A program made the translations under genes and the position numbers. From positions 124,001-188,000 of the forward strand of contig NZ_BMMV01000009.1 in NCBI RefSeq assembly GCF_014646115.1: a DNA stretch of 64,000 nt, given 5' to 3'. The notes beneath the pieces are model-generated. The model saw nothing but the letters and a program-made list of their open reading frames with translations. It had not been told where the DNA came from and made no database searches. The stretch is from Streptomyces camponoticapitis. Its GTDB lineage: Bacteria; Actinomycetota; Actinomycetes; Streptomycetales; Streptomycetaceae. Positions 25,035 to 32,876 of this stretch are shown here, one piece after another; position 1 is the first letter of the stretch, and each line of letters begins with the position of its first letter.

Positions 25035-26158
25035 GCGCCCGTCCCGGCCGCGGCGGGCACGACCAGCACCGGGCGGTCCGCGGGCCGGACCGTGGCGCGT
25101 ACACCCGGTGCCAGTGCCCCCGCGTCCCGGGACGGCACGTCGGCCTTCACCGAGCCGCCGCCGGGCAGGTCGAGCAGCACACGCGTCACGGACCCGAAGA
25201 AGGACGCGGAGACGACCGTGGCCGTACCGCGCTCGTCCGCGGTCGCCGTCATGTTCTCGGGCCGGATCAGCACCTCGACCGCCGGGCTCCGCGGGATCTC
25301 GCCGTCCACCGGCAGCGTCACTCCGGCGACCGCCACCCGTCCGCCGTCGGTGAGCTGTCCCGGCAGCCGGTTCATCGTGCCGACGAACTCGGCGACGAAC
25401 GCCGTCGCCGGCCGCTCGTACAGTTCGGCGGGCGGCGCGCACTGCTCCAGGCGGCCCGCGTTGAGGACGGCGACGCGGTCGGCCATCGACAGCGCCTCCT
25501 CCTGGTCGTGCGTGACGAAGATGGTGGTGATGCCCAGCGAGAGCTGGAGCCGCCGGATCTCCTCGCGCAGCGACAGCCGGACCTTGGCGTCGAGCGCCGA
25601 CAGCGGCTCGTCGAGCAGCAGCACGCGCGGGCGCAGCGCGAGCGCGCGGGCCAGCGCGACCCGCTGCTGCTGGCCGCCGGACATCTGGTGCGGGAAGCGG
25701 TCGCCGTGCTCGGGAAGACCGACGAGGCCGAGGAGTTCGGCCGCGCGGTCGCGCCGCTCGGCGGCGGACACCTTGCGTACGCGCAGGCCGAAGGCCACGT
25801 TGTCGCGGGCGTTGAGGTGCGGGAAGAGGCTGTACGACTGGAACACCATGCCCGCGTCGCGGCGGTTGGCCGGCACGCGCGTGATGTCCTCGCCGTCCAC
25901 GAGCACCTCGCCGGCGTCGGGGTGCTCGAAGCCCGCGAGCACCCTCAGGGCGGTGGTCTTGCCGCAGCCGGACGGGCCGAGCAGGGCGAGGAGTTCACCG
26001 GGGCGGGCGGTCAGGTCGAGACCGTCGAGCGCGACGGTGGGGCCGAACTCCCGGCGCAGGCCGCGGAATTCGACGAGCGCGCCGGGGGCCGCGGCGCCGG
26101 GGGCGGCGGCCGGCCCCGGGCCGGTGGCGCCGCCGGGCAGCGTGGATGTGGCTGACAT
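25031..26158 (-). CDS. ABC importer ATPase (spermidine/phosphonate/iron class)
   Basis: A 375-residue nucleotide-binding subunit. Walker A is GPSGCGKT near residue 59, the Q-loop VFQSYSLFPHL near 103, the signature MSGGQQQRVALARAL near 158, Walker B VLLLDEPLSALD near 178, and the H-loop FVTHDQ near 213. The last 130 residues form a TOBE domain that could bind substrate as in MalK/PotA-like proteins. The first 28 residues are Ala/Gly/Pro-rich and unlikely to fold. It powers the two permeases encoded just before it in the same operon (permease 2 ends 8 nt upstream). Confidence 0.92.
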   Translation of the reverse strand: MSATSTLPGGATGPGPAAAPGAAAPGALVEFRGLRREFGPTVALDGLDLTARPGELLALLGPSGCGKTTALRVLAGFEHPDAGEVLVDGEDITRVPANRRDAGMVFQSYSLFPHLNARDNVAFGLRVRKVSAAERRDRAAELLGLVGLPEHGDRFPHQMSGGQQQRVALARALALRPRVLLLDEPLSALDAKVRLSLREEIRRLQLSLGITTIFVTHDQEEALSMADRVAVLNAGRLEQCAPPAELYERPATAFVAEFVGTMNRLPGQLTDGGRVAVAGVTLPVDGEIPRSPAVEVLIRPENMTATADERGTATVVSASFFGSVTRVLLDLPGGGSVKADVPSRDAGALAPGVRATVRPADRPVLVVPAAAGTGA

Positions 26159-26165
26159 GGGTGGA

Positions 26166-27107
26166 TTACTCCTTGCCGGAGAGGGAAGTCGGGGCGCCCG
26201 GGGCCGGGTTGGTGGCTCCGGCGGCCGCGCGGGCTCCCGCGCGGGACAGGACCATCAGCAGCGCCCACGCGATCAGCAGGCTGAGCAGGGACACCGCGAC
26301 CGATGTCTGGGCCTGCGAGCCGGAGATGGTGACGATCCAGACCGCGAAGGGCTGGTAGCCGAGGAGCGCGGCGATCGTGTACTCGCCGAGAACCAGCGCC
26401 AGGGTGAGGAATGAGGCCCCCGCGAGGGACGAGCGCAGATTGGGCAGGACGACCCGGAGGATCACGTACGGCATGCTCGCCCCGCAGTTGCGCGCGGCCT
26501 CCACGAGCGTCGGGATGTCCACCGCGCGGAGCCCGGCATCGAGCGACCGGTACACGAACGGCAGCGCCAGCACGGTGTACGCGATCACCAGCACCAGCGG
26601 GAACGACTCGTTCTGCACGACGATGAACGTCTGGTAGAGCGGCGTCGTGGACAGATACTCCGGTCCCCAGCCCAGCACCGTGGTGATCCCGCTGACCAGC
26701 GCGATCGGCGGCACCACCAGCGGCAGCATGCAGACGATCTCCACGACGGGCCCCAGCCGGGGCGCCCCGAGCCGTACGGCGACGAGCGCGGGCACCGCCA
26801 GCAGCAGCGACAGGGCGATGGTGCAGGCGGCGAGCCCGAGCGAGAGCAGCAGGCTGTCCGCGAACCCGTCCGCCGACAGGATGCCGGTGTACGCCTCGAA
26901 GGAGACGCCCTGGCCCGGCGTGTGCACGGTGAAGACGAACGAGGCGAGCAGCGGTACGACGAAGTAGATCCCGGCCAGGACCAGTACGGCCCCCCGCCAG
27001 ACGCGCGGACGGCTCCTCCTCCGTACGGAGGACGCGGCCGGCGTCGCCTCCTTGGGAGGCGGAGCCGCCGGCGAGGTCGCGGACGCCGTCGGGGTCAGTG
27101 CAGCCAT
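26166..27107 (-). CDS. ABC importer permease 2
   Basis: A 313-residue inner-membrane permease with about six helices after a basic N-terminal tail. The binding-protein-dependent EAA loop is EAARNCGASMPYVILRVVLP near residue 215, which docks on the ATPase. It pairs with permease 1; the two reading frames overlap by 13 nt. ATG 27107 is the only start in a sensible position. Confidence 0.88.
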   Translation of the reverse strand: MAALTPTASATSPAAPPPKEATPAASSVRRRSRPRVWRGAVLVLAGIYFVVPLLASFVFTVHTPGQGVSFEAYTGILSADGFADSLLLSLGLAACTIALSLLLAVPALVAVRLGAPRLGPVVEIVCMLPLVVPPIALVSGITTVLGWGPEYLSTTPLYQTFIVVQNESFPLVLVIAYTVLALPFVYRSLDAGLRAVDIPTLVEAARNCGASMPYVILRVVLPNLRSSLAGASFLTLALVLGEYTIAALLGYQPFAVWIVTISGSQAQTSVAVSLLSLLIAWALLMVLSRAGARAAAGATNPAPGAPTSLSGKE

Positions 27108-28045
27108 CGGGTGCTCCGTCGCTGGAGGGGCAGGTAGACCGCCATCACCGCACCGGCGATCACGATCATGTCGAGGCTCAGCGCGAGCGCCACGTTCTCC
27201 TGTCCGACCTGCACGTTCCCGGAGAGCGCCGCGGCGATCTTCAGGGTGACCAGCGGCACGGACCCGCCGACGAGCGCGGCGGCCGTGGCGTACGCGGCGA
27301 ACGCGCTGCCGAAGAGCAGTACGAACCCGCCGAGCAGGGTGGGCAGAAGGACCGGCAGACCCACATGGCGCCAGAACTGCGCGTCCGTGGCCCCGGCGTT
27401 CTGCGCGGCCTCCCGCCACTGCGGGCGCAGGCCGTCCAGCGCGGGGACGCTGACCAGCACCATCAGCGGCACCAGGAAGTAGAGGTAGATCACGGTGAGT
27501 CCGGTGAAGGAGTAGAGATTCCAGCCCGCCGCGTCGAGGTGCGCGAGCTCGGTGACGACACCGGAGATGCCGAGGGTCGCCACGAAGGCGAACGCGAGTG
27601 GCACCCCACCGAAGTTGGCGAGGACCCCGGACGCGGTGAGGACGGACTCGCGCAGCGCGCGCCGCCGTGAGGTGACGACGGCCTGGGCGATGAGCATCCC
27701 GAGGACGGTGCCGATCAGGGCGGTCAGCGCCGACAGTTCGACGCTCCCGGTGAGGGAGGTGAGGTAGGGCCCCTGGAGGGAGGTGGAGACGTTGGCGCCG
27801 GTGGCCGAAGTGGCTCCGGTGACGGGGTCCTTGGTGGTGAAGGCGCCGTACACGACGGCGGCGACGGGGAGCCCGAAGCAGACACCGGCGAAGGCGAGCA
27901 GCGGCAGGGCGCCGAGCCAGGCGCGCTGCCGGGGCGCCCGCGACCGGGTTCCGTGCGGCCGGGGCGCGCGCCGCCGACGGCGCGTGCCGTCGGCGGCGGG
28001 CGGAGGGGACGAGGTGCCCGGAGCGGGCGTGGCGGACAGGGCCAT
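27095..28045 (-). CDS. ABC importer permease 1
   Basis: A 316-residue permease. A long Pro/Arg-rich cytoplasmic tail (residues 1-50) is followed by six or so helices and the EAA loop WREAAQNAGATDAQFWRHVGLP near residue 215. GTVLGMLIAQAVV and SFTGLTVIYLYFLVPLMVL are typical of the PotB/PhnU/thiamine permease group. The ATG overlaps the stop of the binding-protein gene (ATGA at 28045). Confidence 0.88.
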   Translation of the reverse strand: MALSATPAPGTSSPPPAADGTRRRRRAPRPHGTRSRAPRQRAWLGALPLLAFAGVCFGLPVAAVVYGAFTTKDPVTGATSATGANVSTSLQGPYLTSLTGSVELSALTALIGTVLGMLIAQAVVTSRRRALRESVLTASGVLANFGGVPLAFAFVATLGISGVVTELAHLDAAGWNLYSFTGLTVIYLYFLVPLMVLVSVPALDGLRPQWREAAQNAGATDAQFWRHVGLPVLLPTLLGGFVLLFGSAFAAYATAAALVGGSVPLVTLKIAAALSGNVQVGQENVALALSLDMIVIAGAVMAVYLPLQRRSTRWLH

Positions 28046-29214
28046 CAGGAGACGGCCTTGTCCCAGTTCTCGGCGAGTACGGCCTTGACGCTGTCGAGGT
28101 CGGCCGCCTCGGGGAACGTCGGGTCGCCGTCGACCTCGGGCAGCTTGGTGACGAAGGTCTTGTCGACGGAGCCGTCCTCGGTCATCGAGGGCAGCAGTAC
28201 GGGCCTGGCGTACCCCTTGAGGAAGAGGTTCTGGCCCTCGGTGCTGTACAGGTACTCCATCCACAGGCGGGCGGCGGCCGGGTGCGGCGCGTCCTTGTTG
28301 ATCGCCTGCGAGTAGTACTGGGCGTACACGCCGTCGGTCGGCACGGCGACCTGCCAGTCGACGCCCTTGCCCTTGAACTGGTCGGCGTAGCCTGCGTTCA
28401 GGTAGTCCCAGTCGATCGAGATGGGAGTCTCGCCCTTCTGGACCGTGGCCGGGGTGGACTCGACGGGGATGAAGTTGCCGCTCTTCTTCAGCTCGCCGAA
28501 GTAGTCGATGCCGGGCTGGATGTCGGTGAAGGTGCCCTTGTTGGCGAGCGACGCCGCGTACACACCGCCGAAGGCCGAACCGGACTTGTTCGGGTTGCCG
28601 TTGAGCGCGACCTTGCCCTTGTACTCGGGCTTGAGGAGATCCGCGAAGGTGGTGGGGCAGGTCTTGATGCGGGAGGCGTCGCAGCCGATCGAGATGTACC
28701 CGCCGTAGTCGTTGTACCAGAGGCCGTTCGGGTCCTTCTGGGCCGTGGGGATCTTGTCGAAGGACGTCACCTTGTACGGGGCGAAGAGCCCTTCGGCGGC
28801 GCCGCTGCGGTCGAAGGGGATGCCGAGGTCGACGACGTCGGGGGCGCGGTCCTGGCCCTTGCGGGACTTGATGGCGTTGATCTCGTCGGCGCTGGCGGCG
28901 TCCGGCGTCTCGACCTCCACCTTGACCTTGTACTTCGCCTCGAAGGACTTGATGATCTCGCCGTAGTTCGCCCAGTCCGGCGGCAGGGCGATCGCGTTGA
29001 GCGTGCCCTCCTTCTCGGCCGCGGCGACGAGGGCGTCCATGCCGCCGAAGTCGGAGACGGTCACGGCGGCGCCGGCCTTCACACCGCCGGCCGTGTCGGC
29101 GTCGGCGGACGTGTCGGACTTCGCGCCGCAGGCGGTGAGCGTGGTGAGTGCGGCGGTACTCAGCGCCAGGGCGGCGATGAGCCGGCCGTTGGCGCGCATG
29201 CGTATACGGGTCAC
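28045..29214 (-). CDS. ABC importer solute-binding lipoprotein
   Basis: A 389-residue family 1 extracellular binding protein. A lipoprotein signal ends in LTACG with Cys29 as the lipidated residue. The mature part has APDVVDLGIPFDRSG, GLWYNDYGGYISIGCDASRI and SIDWDYLNAGY, which resemble the putrescine / ferric iron / 2-aminoethylphosphonate subgroup. Two further cysteines (GCDASRIKTC) probably form a disulfide. The substrate cannot be read; an amine or phosphonate is a fair guess given the permease and ATPase classes and the HAD phosphatase in the operon. GTG 29214 has GGGAGT upstream. Paired dyads in front of it are likely the binding site of the divergent GntR regulator. Confidence 0.88.
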   Translation of the reverse strand: MTRIRMRANGRLIAALALSTAALTTLTACGAKSDTSADADTAGGVKAGAAVTVSDFGGMDALVAAAEKEGTLNAIALPPDWANYGEIIKSFEAKYKVKVEVETPDAASADEINAIKSRKGQDRAPDVVDLGIPFDRSGAAEGLFAPYKVTSFDKIPTAQKDPNGLWYNDYGGYISIGCDASRIKTCPTTFADLLKPEYKGKVALNGNPNKSGSAFGGVYAASLANKGTFTDIQPGIDYFGELKKSGNFIPVESTPATVQKGETPISIDWDYLNAGYADQFKGKGVDWQVAVPTDGVYAQYYSQAINKDAPHPAAARLWMEYLYSTEGQNLFLKGYARPVLLPSMTEDGSVDKTFVTKLPEVDGDPTFPEAADLDSVKAVLAENWDKAVS

Positions 29215-29585
29215 GCGGGGACTCCCGGAAGCGATGAGGGTTTGAGTAAGAGCTCAACTTGTTCATACAAGCTGGGATCAGTTCGCCCGGTGCGGATGAC
29301 CGGGAGGTGAACGGCCGATGGCCGTCCCGGCACAGTGCGTGGAAGACAAAAACGCCCACAAAGCACCTGATCGGCACAGGAATCAGGGAGGGTGGAGGAC
29401 GAAGGGGCGGGAACGGGTACGGTGCCTGGAAGGCATCCGCGTACAGGCGTACGTGCGCACAGCCGGGCCGGCTGACCGACCGGACCGGAATGAGGGGCGC
29501 GACGGGGCGCGACGGCAGGACGGCTTGAGGCATGACGGCAGGACCGACACCGGTCGGCACCGATCGACCTGGGGGGAGCAACGGC
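29215..29585. other. Regulatory region between the importer operon and its GntR regulator
   Basis: A 371-bp divergent region. The importer side has two inverted repeats (29242-29271). From about 29290 to the GntR ribosome site (GGGGGGAG at 29571) I see no gene; short frames on either strand lack ribosome sites. The part 29320-29400 is unusually AC-rich compared with its surroundings. Confidence 0.55.
29242..29271. promoter_or_regulatory. Two adjacent dyads, probable GntR/UTRA operator
   Basis: TTGAG-n6-CTCAA (29242-29257) abuts CTTGTTCATACAAG (29258-29271), whose arms CTTGT/ACAAG flank a 4-nt centre. The second resembles the GT-n-TA-n-AC core bound by HutC/UTRA-type GntR proteins. Both lie 28-57 bp upstream of the binding-protein start codon. 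Confidence 0.6.
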
Positions 29586-30353
29586 GTGGGCAACTCCGCG
29601 AGTTCGCGCTATCTGGAGATCGCCGAGGCGCTGCGGCAGTCCATCCTCGACGGCGAGTACCCGATCGGCGCGCGCCTGCCGTCCGAGAGCGATCTCGCGG
29701 CCCACTGGTCCGCCTCGCGGGGCACGGTCCGCCAGGCGGTGGGGCTGCTCGCCTCCGAGGGGCTGATCGGCTCGCGCCAGGGAGCGCGCCGGGTCGTCCT
29801 GCGCCAGGAGCGGCGGCACAGCTTCCAGCAGCTCAACAGCTTCGCGCAGTGGGCGCGGGCGATGGGCAGCGAGGTCGCCAGCCGCATCCTGACGCGTACG
29901 ACCCGGCCGGCCACCGCCGAGGAGACGGCCCGCCTCGATATCGCCCCCGGCAGTGAGGTCCTCGATGTCCTGCGGCTGCGCCATCTCGACGGCGAACCGG
30001 TCCTCGTCGAGCGCACCGCGTACACGGACTGGGTGGCCCCCGCCGTCCGGGCGCTGCCGGAGGACTGCGTGTCGATCATGGACAGCATCGCGGCGGAGGC
30101 GGGCATAGTCGCCCATTACGGCGAGCATCTGATCGACGCGCTCGCGGCGGGCAGCGAGGACGCCAGGCTGCTGCGGGTCCGCCGGGGCAGCCCACTGCTG
30201 CGTCAGCGCTATCTCACGTACACGGCGGCGGGCCGCCCCATCGAGTGGACGGACGACCGCTACCGCGCGGGCACGGTCGCGTTCAGTGTCTCCAACTCGG
30301 CCGCGGCGGCGCCGCTGGAGCGGCACGCGGCGCCGGGTGTGGCCGGCCACTGA
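29586..30353 (+). CDS. GntR-family regulator with UTRA ligand domain
   Basis: A 255-residue HutC/UTRA-type regulator. The winged helix covers residues 7-70 (YLEIAEALRQSILDGEYPIG, LPSESDLAAHWSASRGTVRQ, LIGSRQGARRVV). A UTRA effector domain follows (VLDVLRLRHLDGEPVLVERT, YLTYTAAGRPIEWTDDRYRA). It is divergent from the importer operon and the only regulator near it, so it probably represses the operon in the absence of substrate. GTG 29586 is chosen for its GGGGGGAG ribosome site 7 nt upstream. Confidence 0.88.
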   Translation: MGNSASSRYLEIAEALRQSILDGEYPIGARLPSESDLAAHWSASRGTVRQAVGLLASEGLIGSRQGARRVVLRQERRHSFQQLNSFAQWARAMGSEVASRILTRTTRPATAEETARLDIAPGSEVLDVLRLRHLDGEPVLVERTAYTDWVAPAVRALPEDCVSIMDSIAAEAGIVAHYGEHLIDALAAGSEDARLLRVRRGSPLLRQRYLTYTAAGRPIEWTDDRYRAGTVAFSVSNSAAAAPLERHAAPGVAGH

Positions 30354-30404
30354 CGGTACTTTCGGCAGTGTCGGAAGGGTCCGGAGGTCCGTACGGTCGT
30401 ACGC

Positions 30405-31865
30405 GTGGACAGCATGACGACGGTCGGAAGTACGACGACCGGGAGACGACCGGCCGGGCGGGCCGGCAGGCCGGTCCCGTCCGGGGCCCTGCTGACGGCC
30501 GCCACCATGGTGTGCGCCGGGCTCGCCGCGCTGAACCTGTGGTGGACCGTGCCGACCGTGATCGCCGCGTTCCTGGCGGGGCGGCGGCCGGGCAGGACCG
30601 GTCCGACCGCGCTCGTACTGCTGGCGGTTCTCGCGGCCGGGGTGGTGCCGGTCACCACCGTGCCCGGCTGGCAGGAGCTCGGCAGCCGGCTGGTCGGTGT
30701 GGTCGCCTTCGGCGCGATGCTGCCGTGGTTCGCGGGCCGGTTCTGGCGCCAGTGGCAGGACCTGACACAGGCGGGCTGGGAGCGGGCCGAACAGCTCGAA
30801 CGTGAACAGCGGTTGGTCGCCGAACAGGCGAGGTCTCGCGAGCGGGCCAGGATCGCCCAGGACATGCACGACGTGCTCGGCCACGACCTCAGTCTGATCG
30901 CGCTGTCCGCGGGGGCCCTGAAGCTCGCGCCGGGCCTGGACGAGCGGCACCGGACGGTCGCCGGGGACATCAGGACGAGGGCGGCGGCCGCGGTGGAGCG
31001 GCTGGGAGAGGTGATCGGTGTCCTGCGCGAGGAGACCGAAGGGGATCCCGAGGTACGGGGGACGGGCATCGCTCGGCTGGCCGAGGAGGCGTCCGGGTCG
31101 GGGCTGGCCGTCGAGTTGTATGTGGACGGTGATCCGGCGGAGGTACCGGCGATGGTCGGACGGGCCGCCTTCCGCGTCGTACAGGAGGCGTTGACGAACG
31201 TCGCCAAGCACGCGCCCGACGCGAGGGCGACGGTGCGGGTGACGCACTCGGCCGGCGAGACGACCGTCGTGGTGGAGAACGGTCCGTCACCGTCGGCGCC
31301 GGGGTCGGCGGTTCGGCGGGGTGGTTCCGGCCGGGAGGCGGGACGCGGTCTCATCGGGCTGGACGAACGGGTCCGGCTGGCCGGCGGCAGCTTCGAGTAC
31401 GGCCCCCGCGACGGTGGTTTCTCCGTGAGCGCCCGCCTTCCGCATGTCCCGCCGGCCCGACGCCCTCCCCCGTCCACCTCCACCTCCCCGTCGCCCCAGG
31501 AGCACCGGGCCGCCCGCCGCCGCGTCAGCAGGACCCTGGTCGCGGCGGTCATGGTGCCCCTCGTCACGGCGGGGGTGCTGAGCGGGGCGCTCGCCCAGTG
31601 GGAAACCCACTGGGCGTCCCGGTCGGTGCTGGATCCCGGCGACTACGCCCGGCTGCGGGTGGGGCTGGACAGGTCGGCCGTGGACACGTTCCTGCCCGAC
31701 CGCGAGACGAACCAACGGCCGCCCGGCGCGGAGAAGAATGAGCGAGGAACGACGTGCGAGTACTACGCGATGACGGCCGACCGTTTCGACGACCGCTCCG
31801 GCGACGTCTACCGGCTCTGTTTCCGGGACGACACGCTCGTGTCCCTGGACGCGTTCACCCCGTGA
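30405..31865 (+). CDS. NarL-type sensor histidine kinase with C-terminal extracytoplasmic domain
   Basis: A 486-residue kinase. About four helices lie in residues 28-112. The HisKA_3 box ERARIAQDMHDVLGHDLS has phospho-acceptor His155. The ATPase domain runs from about 245 to 345 (VVQEALTNVAKHAPDA, GRGLIGLDERVRLAGG). Unlike normal members it goes on: a Pro/Ser linker (349-366), a basic patch, a membrane helix (about 377-396) and a 90-residue outer domain (GDYARLRVGLDRSAVDTFLP; Cys451 and Cys472) that looks BamE/SmpA-like. The sensor may therefore be at the C-terminus. The response regulator follows 34 nt downstream. TACGGT lies 7 nt before GTG 30405, so the mRNA may be leaderless; ATG 30414 is an alternative start. 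Confidence 0.87.
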   Translation: MDSMTTVGSTTTGRRPAGRAGRPVPSGALLTAATMVCAGLAALNLWWTVPTVIAAFLAGRRPGRTGPTALVLLAVLAAGVVPVTTVPGWQELGSRLVGVVAFGAMLPWFAGRFWRQWQDLTQAGWERAEQLEREQRLVAEQARSRERARIAQDMHDVLGHDLSLIALSAGALKLAPGLDERHRTVAGDIRTRAAAAVERLGEVIGVLREETEGDPEVRGTGIARLAEEASGSGLAVELYVDGDPAEVPAMVGRAAFRVVQEALTNVAKHAPDARATVRVTHSAGETTVVVENGPSPSAPGSAVRRGGSGREAGRGLIGLDERVRLAGGSFEYGPRDGGFSVSARLPHVPPARRPPPSTSTSPSPQEHRAARRRVSRTLVAAVMVPLVTAGVLSGALAQWETHWASRSVLDPGDYARLRVGLDRSAVDTFLPDRETNQRPPGAEKNERGTTCEYYAMTADRFDDRSGDVYRLCFRDDTLVSLDAFTP

Positions 31866-31899
31866 ACGGCGCAGTACGGGACGCGAAGGCGGGCGGCCG

Positions 31900-32562
31900 A
31901 TGATCCGTGTGCTGATCGCCGACGACGAACCGATGATCCGCGCCGGAGTCCGCGCCGTTCTGTCCACGTCCCCGGACATGGACGTCGTCGCGGAGGCGGG
32001 CGACGGCCGCGACGCGGTGGAGCTGACACGGCGTCACCGTCCCGCCGTGGCCGTCCTCGACATCCGTATGCCGGGCCTCGACGGCATCGAGGCGGCCGCC
32101 GAGATCCGCGCCACCGTGCCGGAGACGAACGTCATCATGCTGACGACGTTCGGAGAGGACGACTACATCCTCCAGGCGCTGGGCGGCGGCGCGGCCGGGT
32201 TTCTGATCAAGTCGGGCGAGCCGGAGGAACTGATCGCCGGGGTACGGGCGGTGGCCGAGGGCGCCGCCTATCTCTCGCCCAGGGTCGCCGCCCGCGTCGT
32301 CGCGCATCTGGCGGCGACCGGCGCGGGCGCCGTGGCGGGCCGCCGCGCCGCCGCCCGCGCCAGGACCGACGCACTCACCGGCCGGGAGCGGGAGGTGCTG
32401 GTCTGTCTCGGCGGCGGGCTGTCCAACGGGCAGATCGCCCGCCGGCTGCATGTGGTGGAGGGGACGGTGAAGGCGCATGTGAGCTCGATCCTGGCCCGCC
32501 TCGAGGTGGACAACCGGGCGGCGGCCGCGATCGTCGCGCACGAGGCGGGCCTTCTCCCGTGA
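31900..32562 (+). CDS. NarL/LuxR-type response regulator
   Basis: A 220-residue two-component regulator. The receiver has DDE at residues 8-10, phospho-acceptor Asp54 in VLDIRMPG, Thr in MLTTFGE near 85 and Lys in FLIKSGE near 107. The output domain is a LuxR helix-turn-helix: LTGREREVLVCLGGGLSNGQ and VVEGTVKAHVSSILARL at roughly 160-207. It partners the kinase upstream. The genes it controls are unknown; the secreted hydrolase downstream is a possible target by position. Confidence 0.92.
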   Translation: MIRVLIADDEPMIRAGVRAVLSTSPDMDVVAEAGDGRDAVELTRRHRPAVAVLDIRMPGLDGIEAAAEIRATVPETNVIMLTTFGEDDYILQALGGGAAGFLIKSGEPEELIAGVRAVAEGAAYLSPRVAARVVAHLAATGAGAVAGRRAAARARTDALTGREREVLVCLGGGLSNGQIARRLHVVEGTVKAHVSSILARLEVDNRAAAAIVAHEAGLLP

Positions 32563-32639
32563 AGGAGAGCGGGCGGGTCCGCCTTCCGGCACGTCGCAGA
32601 GCGGTAGCGCGGCGGTCGCCCGGTCGCTGCCAGGTCGAA

Positions 32640-32800
32640 CACCTCTTGGCGTGGGGAGTCGACACGATCACGGGCGAGCCGGTCATGGTCCCGCTCGGGC
32701 GGGATCACGGGCGAGCCGGTCATGGTCCCGCTCGGGCGCCGGTGCTGATCGCGGGCACGTCCGGCTCGGGCACGTCCTGGTGCCTTCTCCCGCAGGGGAG
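32640..32800 (+). pseudogene. Possible relic of an FtsK/SpoIIIE-type ATPase segment
   Basis: One frame reads HLLAWGVDTITGEPVMVPLG, then, after the duplicated stretch, APVLIAGTSGSGTSW. This resembles the short region before and including the Walker A loop of FtsK-like translocases (GTSGSGKS), with the essential Lys replaced by Thr. No ribosome site, no Walker B and no further domain are present. The match is short and by eye, so chance similarity is possible. Confidence 0.3.
32666..32738 (+). repeat. 36-bp tandem direct repeat, 37-bp period
   Basis: The 36 bases starting GATCACGGGCGAGCCGGTCA at 32666 recur exactly at 32703, one base after the first copy ends. Perfect identity suggests a recent duplication. 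The odd period shifts the reading frame. Confidence 0.9.
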
Positions 32801-32863
32801 TTGGCGCCGAAAGGCAGGGGCGAGGGTTGACTTTCGTCAGTACGGCGAGGCGCGCCTCGTTCC

Positions 32864-32869
32864 TAGGCT
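32864..32869 (+). promoter_or_regulatory. -10 element of the hydrolase gene
   Basis: TAGGCT, then seven bases, then ATG 32877. No Shine-Dalgarno is present, so the mRNA is likely leaderless. Confidence 0.4.
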
Positions 32870-32876
32870 CTCGCCC

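Larger units (their letters stand above)
32563..32876. other. Stretch with a decayed ATPase-like segment and a tandem duplication
   Basis: Between the response regulator and the hydrolase. It holds a 36-bp direct repeat (32666-32738) and a P-loop-like reading (32640-32800). TTGACT at 32827 and TAGGCT at 32864 are promoter-like, with TAGGCT correctly placed for a leaderless hydrolase mRNA. Confidence 0.5.

Noticed and set aside
29259..29528. 89-codon frame in the importer/GntR intergenic region
   Set aside because: It overlaps the operator dyads, has no ribosome site and reads as low-complexity sequence.
32666..32738. Insertion-site duplication of a mobile element
   Set aside because: The two 36-bp copies are separated by a single base, so nothing is inserted between them; replication slippage explains it.
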